A stretch of DNA of 64,000 bases from Valencia hispanica (taxonomy: Eukaryota; Chordata; Actinopteri; Cyprinodontiformes; Valenciidae), in contig OY747709.1 in NCBI GenBank assembly GCA_963556495.2, positions 23,199,400-23,263,399 of the forward strand, written 5' to 3'. Shown here one piece after another: positions 1 to 10,080 of the stretch (its first letter is position 1; the number at the start of each line of letters is the position of its first letter). The notes under the pieces are model-generated. The model saw only the letters and a list, made by a program, of their open reading frames with translations. It had not been told where the DNA came from and made no database searches. The position numbers were made by a program, and so were the translations under genes.

Positions 1-866
1 TAGGACTGTACTGTAAATTTTAACACACAAAGTCATGCAAACTATTATCTTACATGTAATGCATTTTCTTCTTTTTATTTCTGGTCCATCTCTTCACATT
101 ATCCTGGAACTAGTATAAGTTGTGCAGGATCATCTCTCCAAAAACTGAACATCAATGATTGTCTTTGTTATGGCTGTGTAAGGTCAAGCCATCCTTGTCT
201 TTGTTTAGTCTGGAAATATACATCCAAATTCAGCCAAAGCAAAGAAGTTAAAGGTGAGGCTTGGTTAATCCCATTAAGAACGTAAACTTGACGTCTTTTC
301 ACCTTTCACTTTTCAACCACGATTTAAGGTTGTTTTACACAAAAGACAATGTCATTTTTTTCTGTCTGTGTAACAGAGGTTTACTGATGGGGAATTATGT
401 GTGACTGATTTAGTAAGATACAAACCAACAGACTATTTTGCTTGTGAGCCAGCCATGTTAAATGACTATATGCAATCTGCTAGAATTTTTTAGATAGAAA
501 ACTTTCAAACTGATTGGAATAATGAACTGAAGGGTTGATTGGAATCAGGAGTGGGCGATATAAACAGTATAAGGTAGAAATTATATAAATCTAAAGATTT
601 ATAGAGATTTTGACTATATCGGCCTACTGCGATTGTTCCTTTTTATAATGTGTTCGTATTTGCACTAGATAATGTACGGTTAAAATGTGTTTTCTATTTA
701 ACAGAAAAGAAACCTGTTGAACTTGAAGCATTTTTAATTCAAATGTGTCCAACTATATTTTTGTGCAATATTAAATTTATAAATAAGTAATCAGGGAAGC
801 AGAAAGACATGTTATTTCTCTTCATACATTTTTAACTTCCGTTAAAACAATTTTTAACTGTGTTTT
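1..866. other. Intergenic, nothing recognised
   Basis: AT-rich sequence with no long open frame, no splice-bounded exon and no repeat I can name. It ends at the GTTTT target duplication (862-866) of the LTR element that follows. Confidence 0.6.
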
Positions 867-1189
867 TGTCACGTGCTGTGTGGAGAATGGACCCAAACGC
901 ACTTGGTGAAGGAAGGTGCAGGATGTTTATAAAGTGAGGAGATCGTGATGATGGTGGTGAACGGAGACACTGGACATTGGGCAGGGAAGGAAGACAGCAG
1001 GAAGACGACACACCATGGGGATTGACAATTGCTACTACTAAGGAGGACTACTAGGAGGAAGGAGGAAGGATGATCCGGCCGGGAGTGAAAGGAAGTGAGG
1101 GGTCTTAAAGGCACGAGGTGAGTAGGATCAGGTGTGGATGATGAGACAGACAGGTGAACACAATCAGGCAGGAATAGGGCAGCGTGACA
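867..1189 (-). repeat. 3' LTR of element 1
   Basis: 323-bp direct repeat partner of 2671-2994. It starts TGTCACG on the plus strand, ends CGTGACA, and abuts the target duplication GTTTT. It is the downstream LTR because the purine tract lies on its inner side on the minus strand. Confidence 0.87.
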
Positions 1190-1207
1190 GGACCCCCCCC
1201 TTTAAAG
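1190..1207 (-). promoter_or_regulatory. Polypurine tract, element 1
   Basis: On the minus strand CTTTAAAGGGGGGGGTCC abuts the 3' LTR. Its position and purine run fit a plus-strand primer of an LTR retroelement. Confidence 0.75.
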
Positions 1208-1359
1208 GTGGATTCCAGACACCGTGGAAAGAGTGAAAAAGAAAGGGAAGAGAAAAAAAACAAGCACCCTTGCCAGGGTGGGTGGAGGGGGCCCACGGAA
1301 GGAGGGCCCCGAGTCTCTTTGGGTACGCCCCTGGAAGTCTGGCGGACGGCCCCGGTGGC

Positions 1360-1560
1360 GGCCCCTGAGGACCTGGAGGTCGGGCGGACGGCCTCGGCGG
1401 CGTCCTCTGGCTGGACGGAGGTCGGGCGGACGGCCTCGGCCCCTGAGGACCTGGAGGTCGGGCGGACGGCCCCGGCGGCGTCCTCTGGCTGGACGGAGGT
1501 CGGGCGGACGGCCCCGGCGGCGTCCTCTGGCTGGACGGAGGTCGGGCGGACGGCCCTTAG
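1360..1560. repeat. 42-bp tandem repeat, GC-rich
   Basis: About four to five copies, some shortened, of a 42-bp unit built on CTGGACGGAGGTCGGGCGGA. The minus frame reads 14-residue GRPPDLRPARGRRR units. Confidence 0.75.
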
Positions 1561-1612
1561 GTCCTCTTCTGAGGGTCAGGTAGTGCCAAAGATGCCTGGC
1601 CGGTAAAGGTCG

Positions 1613-1870
1613 GCCGAGACAAAGAGAGTCTGGAGGCTCGGACGCCTCCTGAGACGGAGAGTCTGGAGGCTCGGACGCCTCCTGAGACGGAGAGTCTGGA
1701 GGCTCGGACGCCTCCTGAGACGGAGAGTCTGGAGGCTCGGACGCCTCCTCAGACGGAGAGTCTGGAGGCTCGGACGCCTCCTCAGACGAAGGTTCTGGAG
1801 GCTCAGACGCCTCCTCAGACGAAGGTTCTGGAGGCTCGGACGCCTCCTGAGACGGAGAGTCTGGAGGCTC
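1613..1870. repeat. 33-bp tandem repeat
   Basis: About seven to eight copies of a 33-bp unit containing GAGAGTCTGGAGGCTCGGAC. It encodes 11-residue Ser/Glu/Pro units on the minus strand. Confidence 0.8.
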
Positions 1871-2035
1871 CAGTGACGGGGACGGGTCCTCCCTGACCCT
1901 CCCTGGGAGCTTCAGCGACGGGGACGGGTCCTCCCTGACCCTCCCCGGGAGCTCCAGCGACGCATGGGGAAATGTCCATCGCTGGAGAGCCGCCGCTGTG
2001 ACCGCCAGAAACACGGCAGCCACAACAACGGCGGG

Positions 2036-2170
2036 CTCTGGAGCTGGAACGGAGCTGGAACGGGCTCTGGAGCTGGAACGGGCTCTGGAGCTGGAACGGG
2101 CTCTGGAGCTGGAACGGGCTCATGGACTGGAACGGGCTCATGGACTGGAACGGGCTCATGGACTTCAACG
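2036..2170. repeat. 18-bp tandem repeat
   Basis: Seven to eight copies of GGCTCTGGAGCTGGAACG, or the variant GGCTCATGGACTGGAACG. It encodes six-residue Val/Pro/Glu units on the minus strand. Confidence 0.8.
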
Positions 2171-2657
2171 GGCTCACGGACCGGAGCCGGAACTTCCCCG
2201 GGAGCGGCCCCACCTCGGCGGCGTCGCTGCCTGCGGCGAGGCGCTCCCCTGGAGCAGAGGTAGGTCGTCTTGTCCCCATAGAAAAACTCGAAGAGGTCCT
2301 CCTCCCTGATGTGAGGAGCCCCCGAAGAGCCAGCTGGAGGAGGGACAAAGACGGCGGGGGAGAGAACCGGCGGTGGGAGCCACGCGGAGATCGAGCCGAC
2401 GTTGGTGGTCCGTGTGGCCGCGCCGCCCTGCTCCTCGCTCGCTGAATCTCCGGTTCGGCGGGTCCGTCGCCTACGGCCAGATGGTGGAGGCGGAGAGGGC
2501 GGACCGATTGTCTGGTCCAACGCCTCCTGGCGAATCCTCTCCGCCTCGCGCCGCAGATCGGCGAGCTCCCGGGCCGAGAAGACACTCTGGAAGTGAGGGA
2601 GCACTCCGAGGATCTCCCCGGCTCCGGAGACCCGCACAGGGAGGTGAGGATGTTTAA

Positions 2658-2670
2658 GGCCGGATCATTC
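2658..2670 (-). promoter_or_regulatory. Self-priming type primer-binding stretch, element 1
   Basis: On the minus strand GAATGATCCGGCC directly follows the 5' LTR. No tRNA-type TGG start is present. Its reverse complement occurs, with one mismatch, at the predicted transcript start inside the LTR (2873-2885). Tf1 of fission yeast and vertebrate sushi-like chromoviruses prime cDNA from their own 5' end in this way; the match here is seen directly, the mechanism is inferred. Confidence 0.7.
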
Positions 2671-2994
2671 TGTCACGTGCTGTGTGGAGAATGGACCCAA
2701 ACGCACTTGCTGAAGGAAGGTGCAGGATGTTTATTAAAGTGAGGAGATCGTGATGATGGTGGTGAACGGAGACACTGGACATCGGGCAGGGAAGGAAGAC
2801 AGCAGGAAGACGACACACCATGGGGATTGACAATTGCTACTACTAAGGAGGACTACTAGGAGGAAGGAGGAAGGATGATCCGGCCGGGAGTGAAAGGAAG
2901 TGAGGGGTCTTAAAGGCAGGAGGTGAGTAGGATCAGGTGTGGATGATGAGACAGACAGGTGAAGACAATCAGGCAGGAATAGGGCAGCGTGACA
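2671..2994 (-). repeat. 5' LTR of element 1 with promoter
   Basis: 324-bp direct repeat. Read on the minus strand it has a TATA-like TTTAAG (about 2909-2914). About 29 nt further on comes GGCCGGATCATCC (2873-2885), the likely 5' end of the transcript. That segment pairs 12 of 13 bases with the stretch just inside the LTR (2658-2670). Confidence 0.85.
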
Positions 2995-5900
2995 GTTTTC
3001 ATAATATTTAGCTTTTATTTTATTTTAAATATCTTCATCTTTATTTATGATCTGAGAAAACTTGTGTTGCAATTTTCAGAAAAAGATTTAAATACTGAAT
3101 ACATTTTGCACAATGAATGTTCTTTAAATGGCATTCCATAGTTTTTTGAAGTTGTTGTTCTGCTGCAATTTATTTGGAATGTGAGAATGATAAAAAATAT
3201 TAATCATTTTTGACATAAAAACAAAAGAATATATCGCAATAACTATTGTTACTTCTATCTACTATAGTATTGTTACATTCTTCAGATTATATCGCAATAT
3301 GGATTTGAGGCCATGTCACCCATCCCTTATTGGAATTTATGTAAAATGGAATTGAAATGACTTTTCTTGTAAAGTGCCTTGAGATGACATGTTTTGTGAA
3401 TTAGCACTATATAAATAAACTGAATTGAATAAAATTTTGAAGTCTGAACTGACAAGACATCTTCGGACTTCCAAGTCTGAATTTCAACTTTTGTGGGTAT
3501 TTCTGTTGATTTTACTAACTTAGCACTTGGAAATGCCTTCTTCTGAATTCAAATGGATTAGAGGCACCAGTACAGGCATTCCTAAAGGTTTTTTGACCAT
3601 TTCATTATAAGATGAAAATGTTTCTTATAAGGTATCCACACATTTATGACAGAAAAGAAGCTGTTAGATAACGTGTCTCCTGATCCTGCACAGGTTTGGA
3701 TAAATACAGCTCTTCTAAAAAAAAATAAAAAAAATAAGGCATTCTATTTTTACCCTTAGCTTTGGGATTCCCTAGAGGAGCTGCAGCTTTGCCCACTCCA
3801 CTGTATTCCCTGTTCTAGTATGAGTCTTTGCTCAGGCTTTTAAATAACATTGTTTTAATGGGTCCTGCGTGGCTGTGCATTTGAGGAAATCCAAATGTAA
3901 GCAGGATCCTTGCTGTGTGGGAACTTACTTTTAAACAGCAGTGCAAACACTTGCAAATTGCTCCTTTCCCTATACACCTTACACTTCCTTGTGCTCTTTT
4001 CTCTTTTGATCATTTTAACTGCTGTAGGCAAGCTATCAGCTTCATCACCAAGTGTTGACACTAAAACTTCTTAGAAAACTCCCATTTGTTGGCTGTTAAT
4101 ATAGACTTTCACAGGCTCTCCTTACATTACAAATAAACACTCAAGTTCATTTTATCAGGTATTTCTGCTTGATCCGGACCGGTGAAAAGAACAGCAATAA
4201 ATTACATACCACTGCTCACCCACATTACTCTACTGGAGTCTGTAAGCAGGCTTCTTAACCCCCTTTTCCAGTAAAACACCTTGCGCAGAAGCTGTTTCAG
4301 GACCGGTAGCTTTTATGGAGCTATGGCTTCTTACATTTAAATCAGCTGTTACTTTGATACCATAGCTTTTTTTTGTTGTTGCTGAGAAATTGTCTCACAC
4401 AAGGCCTCCTGATGCTTTTCAGCCAGCAGCCAAACAGTGTCATTTTATGATTAAACCATCCCAGTAAAGAGGATTTGCAACATGCATGTCTGAAGATATA
4501 AAAGGAACTGAATGAGTCAGTATGAATCATACAGTTTAATGTAAAAGACTCCGGCATAAGGCTGAACCAGGACTTCCATTACCTGATTAGAAGGAGTGCT
4601 CTAATAGAATAGGATGAACATTTTACTTTTGGAAGAGCAGAACCTAAAACTTTAAGAGTGGAAATCCTCCTGGATATCTTTACAGATCTCCACCCTCCCC
4701 TGGTGGTTGTTGTTCGGGGGAAGTTTGGATGTTTTTTTTCTTTTCTTTCTAAGCTCTCCCTGCTGTGTGGGTTACAAGGAAACCACTTTTAGTCCGTACA
4801 TTGTCAGCCCATTGGCTCAGTGTGATCACTGGAGTGAAGCTTCCACAGTAGTCAAACGATAGAATCTCTCTCTTTTTTTTTCTTCTTTTTTTTTGCAGAG
4901 GCTTTTCAGTATGTATGAATCTGTGTTTGGCTCTGCTTTTCTATGTGTCTAGGAGTTAATCATATTGTGTGTGCTTATGTACAAGTTTGTGTGTGCTTAT
5001 GTACAAGTGGTGACAACAATTTCCATTGTTATAGGTTAATTACTGTCAGGATAAACAACAATTTAAATGTAGCAGCTGATGTGGAGCTATGCAGTCTAAA
5101 AGGTCTTGCACTGTGTGGTTTCCTTTCGCTTATTCCTTTCATCATGTGTAGCAACATTTGAAAAAAATAATAATTGAAGTTTGAAGTGCCCTAGGAAACA
5201 AACTTAGGAAGTGATTCCTCACTTAGATATAACTGTATGAATTGATCATGTTTTTATTACGGGAGCCCCCGCCTTTTTTTTTTTTTACTAAACTACACCT
5301 CCTAAATTTATTATTGTTCTTCTTCTTTTTATTTTTGTTCTTCTTAAAATAATGAAGTGGAAAGATGCAAAAATGGAGTGGGAAGAAAAGGATACGTTCT
5401 CTGTCTGCTAAAATAAATTGTGGTTTGTAGCTGTACAGTGACATTTTAAAAAGTGCTTTGAATCCTTTTGGAAAGCATTCTGTCATTGTGAATAAAATTG
5501 AGCTTGCACCTTTTGTTTCTGTACTGGACTGTCTGTCCATCACAGCTCATGACACTCTGAATAGAGACGCAGCCTTTTCTCACAACATGAAGCTCTTATG
5601 GTCCTCCTAGATGATACAGCAGCAGTGTCTTATAACCAAAGCCACCCACTGAAGCTCATTCTCTACACCAGCATATGGTAATAAACAAGAGCCTCAGGCA
5701 CTTCCTATTGGCTGCTGGCCTGGCCAAAATCATTTCCCTCCCTTGTTGCCAGCAGCCCACACGCTGGTCTTTTGCACTTTCCCTGTGATCACTTTGATGA
5801 TTTGGAGGCTTGACCTTTGCAGACTCATGTAGCCTTACTCAATGATACTTGGCCTCCCTCAACAATTAGTTTTATTCACAGACTTGACAAAGTACTCTAC

Positions 5901-8900
5901 AAATCAGCAAGGTTGAACTTTCGTAACTAATTTACCATATTATCAGATTGTACCAGCTTGTTCAGACTCCAATGGAACATCTTTATAGGGGTTAGTTAGG
6001 TTTGCAAAGTTGATATTGGCCTATGAATCCTCCCATTAAGATGTGAATAGGAAACTACTAACTTTGAGAATTTTGTTGCATCAACAGTTTTTTTCTTTGT
6101 TTTTTTAATTTTTAATTTTTTTTAGAAAAATTATGGCACTAGTGGTTTTTGTTTAGTTACCGGATGACAAAGGAGCCAGGGAGAGAAGGGAAAGAGGCAG
6201 CTAACAGTCCAAGGCCAGGACTCACACCCTGCATCGAGGGCTGATATCCTCAAAAAGTGTTTAAAATCATATCTTTAAATGTCTAATTTAAAACATTTTA
6301 AATGCCTTTAGTACTGAATTAAAGAAAATGTCTTTGAAGGTTTGTAACTTGGATATTTTCTTCTGTTTCTAAAGAAAATATCAAATGAGGCAAAAAGGCT
6401 TTAAAAATACCAGTTTACACAAAATCTTAAAGTGTCTGTAATTAATTAAGATGTAGAATAAGATAATTATGTGCTAGAATGGGGTTTTATTTGTGAAACG
6501 AGGCATCTTTGTCTGTCTAATGAAGTCCATCATTCATGGAAAATTGAAAATGGCCAAAGATTGAGGGGGGGAGGGATTTACATGACCTTCCTGTCTTTAG
6601 GAGTGATTATTTTCTCCTACCTAATTAATTTATGACTGGAGACTTGCACGTAATGCATTCAATATTCTGAAAAGAAGAATGGTCTTTTCTTGTTAGTAAT
6701 TTTATAATTCATGTATTGCTGAAGGTCAGCCCCGTGAACACTGGTGAAATAATATATATCCCGATTTTTTTTTTACACATTGTAAAATAAAGATTTTTAG
6801 AGTTACTTTCCATATTCTATCATTTCAATAAAGAGTGGACTTTTCCTTTTAGAAACTGAATAGGGTCATTTTGTGAAGATCTTTCAATATATCACTCTTG
6901 AAATGGCCACTTATTGATCTCTGTTCCTCTTTCTGATTTAGTCTCTTTTCTCGCTATTGTAGATTGCTTCAGCCCCTTCACTCCTTTCTGTGAGCTCTTA
7001 GCTGTGTGTCCTAACTGTGGTCGGGCCCCTGAGGCACTGGGGACATGGACAGATGGCAGCACAGTTGTAAAGCCAGGGGGTAAAGCGAGGAGGTTAGCTG
7101 GCATGGCAGAAAGTAGCGATGTGCTCCGTTCAAGGACATGTTGTTGGTGTCTTAACAGAGGGATGAGGGTGAGAAACAGAGGCTTGTAAAGGTCTATGGG
7201 GATATTAAGGAAAAGTCTGTTATTTATAGTTTCATGTTGTGACCACTGAAGCACAGACATGGTACAGTAAGGTACAGTTTGTATACTCAAAAGTGATTTA
7301 AAGGTGCCAGCAGGAAGTTCATAAAACAGCTTGCAGGATATGCTGGCAAGGAAACTATTATAATAACTCCAGATTGATAATTATATCCATAACCTAATTT
7401 TGTATATTAGTTTGCTAACAACTGTCTCCTTCAGACAGTTAACCTGTCTGCACCTGTCCCCAAACAGCTCTTACAACAGCTTGTACTGCAGGACTGCTTA
7501 AAATTTCAGAAGGCCTAATTTTTTCATTCCACACGAAAGTTACTAAAAACAGCTAAATGTCTATAAAATCCATGTGCAATGCAACATTTTTGTAACATGA
7601 AGAAAGACAGCAAGATAAATAATTTTAGAAATGTTTTATGTATTTCACTAAAAACAAGCAAAGAAACATATTAAAGGGAAGGTAGAGGTTTAAAAAAGCT
7701 ACTATTATTTGGTTGCACAAATGAGCAAACCCCTAAACTAATACTTTGTCAAACCATTTTTTCTTGCTGTCAAATATATACTAATATTTACTGTAAAAAA
7801 CAAAACAAAAAAAACCAAGTTCAGCTCTTGACATTTGATCATTTGCATCCTTTACTTGAAGCCATAGTTTGCTGAGAGGTTACAAAGGAAAAAAATTATC
7901 TTATTGTACAAATGTGTCAGTCAGCAGAAGGGGTGGCATAATGGTAACTGGACATTTCTTCATTATTGTAAAAAAAACAAAAACAAGATTGAAACTGGTT
8001 AGAGAGACTACTAAAAACTTGAAGAAACTCATATTCAACCAGTAGCTTCTGGTTAGAGAGCATAGTCAGTTGGATAAAACAGAAAACATTCCCCCTTCTA
8101 CCTAATATTTTTAATCCTGAAAGTACACATTTTTTTAGCTTGTTGCACTTTTTGTCCATTTAATAGGGTGCTCTCATCTTTTAGAGTAAAGGCAGAAGGC
8201 ATCCTACTACAAATGTAAGCATCAAGGAACCATTCATTTTGTAGTTGTCAATGTTGACACTGATGGCACAGACATTACAGTGTTTTTAATTGCAATCTAA
8301 GAGACTGTGGAGGCACTGTTTGCTTAGTTTCAAAAATGAAAAAACAAAACAAATACCTGTACACCAACTCGCAGAGTAGTTTTGTCAGGGGCCCAGGTTG
8401 GCTGGTTAGCAGAAATGATCAACTCAAATCTCCACTTTTTACTTTTCAGGCACGTTAAAGCAATTTTGTCCACATCTTTACATTTAAACAAAAAGAGCTA
8501 TTACGCAAGAACTATTGAGGGTTTTTTGATGAATTGATGCCTTAGAGCATTATAGTCAATTATTTTCATGGTGAATGTTAGCACATAAGTGTACAATGGA
8601 TTTTTTTTTGTTGCATTTTGTTAAACAATAATATTGCTTGTCTTTTGGTGTATGTTAGAATCATATGGTTGAAGTGGGTGTTAGTTTGCTCCACTTTTGC
8701 AACACAGGTTCAGAGAAGCATCTGGCGCAATAGTTGGCTGATGCACCACTTAAACGGTGTGCATGGAAAACCCATTCAAAGCATTCAGAGACATATGTGG
8801 GTGTGCTGAAGGTGTTGACATAGTGCTCCCGCTCCAGGTGAGATCCTTTTTAACTTAATACCAGGGTTTTTATGCAATCCTGGAAAGTCTATAAAAGGCT

Positions 8901-9730
8901 ATACATTTGTCGTCATTTTCCAATTCTGGATAATTGTAAACTGAGCATTTAATAAGCTGCCAGACTATTCCATTGAAAAAAAAATTTTTTTTTAAAAAGG
9001 TAAAAAATTTTTAGGAATCCTATAGTACCAATAAGTGTTATCCTTGAATACTTTTTAGCATTTCTACATTTTGTTTTGCTACAAATACAAAATGCCTTTG
9101 AGTTTACGGGAGATATGAGATAAACCGACAGAAAGTGTAAAAAAGCAGTTTGCTCTAAGACCAGTCTGCAATTGCATTCAGCTCCCTTTACACCGATGCC
9201 CATAAATATTATACAGTGCAGATAATTGCCTTTAGACATCCCCTATTAAATCAAACCCTCTGTGTATAATTTAATCCCACTATAAATGCAGTTTGTTTTG
9301 TAAAGGCTAAGTGCAATTATGAAAACTATGAATCATTTTCCTTTCACTCATCAAAAACGCTGCATTAACGTCAAATTTAGTGTGAGATCTGAGAATTCAC
9401 TTTCTGTTCCCTGCATTGAATTTTCATCTTTTCAGTTCCAGGAAACTGAATGAATTGTGTTACTATAACAATAATGCTGCAATGGAGTAAGAGAAATTGC
9501 ATGGATTTAAAACCTTCATTCATAGTGGAGTGGTACTTTTGTTTTTCTGTACGTGTTCTTTAATAGCTCTCAGAAAGCACATCAGACCAGTCTGTCAGGT
9601 GATCCAGGTTTGCCTCATCTAACCTCAGATTGGAAGCTGTGCCTCGGATTTTATCTTGCCACATGGTTTGTTTTACTTTCATTACTAAATCTGAAGAGGT
9701 CAAAAGCAGATTTGAGATGGATATATATTC
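2995..9730. other. Intergenic, no gene recognised
   Basis: Low-complexity AT-rich DNA with short open frames only, none with splice context or family resemblance. Apart from the repeat tail near 3340-3430 and homopolymer runs (for example the T run near 5275) I see no structured feature. Confidence 0.55.
3335..3430 (+). repeat. Interspersed-repeat 3' tail
   Basis: Contains AAGTGCCTTGAGATGACATG followed by CTATATAAATAAACTGAATTGAAT. This ending, with a short TTGAA-type tail, recurs widely in fish retroposons. The rest of the element is not recognisable here. Confidence 0.5.
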
Positions 9731-9981
9731 TGTCATGTTTGTGTATTTTAAAAACCCCAAGGCAGCAACAATTAAACTTAAATGATTTAATAAACAAAAA
9801 CAGGAACTGGGCAGGAATCAGGATCAGACAGGGAAAGAATGACGAACCAGCGAGTTGTGACTGAGAGTGGACTGTATTTATACAGAGGGGAGTGTGAGGA
9901 TGTGAGCAGAAAGAGCTGAGGACTAATTAAGGGAAGCGGTTGCAGCTGAGAGGGAGTGAGCAGGTGAAACTAATTAGCAGC
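9731..9981 (-). repeat. 3' LTR of element 2, truncated
   Basis: Matches 11728-12021 with an approximately 40-bp gap near its outer end, then diverges after CTAATTAGCAG. The missing part equals 12022-12276. The purine tract expected beside it is not visible, so the deletion probably removed it. Confidence 0.82.
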
Positions 9982-10080
9982 AGAGTCCAAAACAGAAAAA
10001 TAAAAACACACACACACACCCAGGATGGGCGGAGGGGGCCTCGGAAGGAGGGCCAGAGTCCAAAAACAAAAAACAAAAGG

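Larger units (their letters stand above)
1202..2637 (-). pseudogene. Repeat-rich reading frames of element 1 (gag-position, no known fold)
   Basis: Overlapping minus-strand open frames span the internal region: about 241 codons from 2637, which has no ATG, and about 273 codons ending at 1202. Neither alone covers the insert, so the frame is probably broken by indels. The upstream part has a charged helix-like segment and an acidic motif REEDLFEFFYGDK. It is followed by Glu/Pro repeats of six residues (VPAPEP type, encoded near 2036-2170), 11-residue SQEASEPPDSP units (about 1613-1870) and 14-residue Arg/Pro units (about 1360-1560). No zinc knuckle, protease or polymerase motif is seen. The in-frame codon at the LTR edge is TGA, unlike element 2. 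The function is unknown. Confidence 0.55.
867..2994 (-). mobile_element. Short non-autonomous LTR retroelement (element 1)
   Basis: Two near-identical direct repeats (867-1189 and 2671-2994) with TGTCACG...CGTGACA ends flank about 1.5 kb. The whole unit is bounded by an exact 5-bp target duplication GTTTT (862-866 and 2995-2999). On the minus strand a purine tract (AAAGGGGGGGG) abuts the 3' LTR at 1190-1207, and a self-complementary priming stretch abuts the 5' LTR at 2658-2670. These set the orientation as minus. No reverse transcriptase, integrase or protease is visible, so movement must have relied on another element's enzymes. The LTRs differ by about four substitutions and one indel, so the insertion is young. 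Confidence 0.88.

Noticed and set aside
1184..1606. Plus-strand open frames of 119-140 codons across element 1
   Set aside because: They run opposite the GC-rich 42-bp repeats, where stops are absent on both strands. The element's orientation is minus by purine tract and LTR promoter.
5223..5543. 106-codon minus-strand frame
   Set aside because: Lys/Asn-rich translation of AT-rich DNA; no exon borders and no family resemblance.
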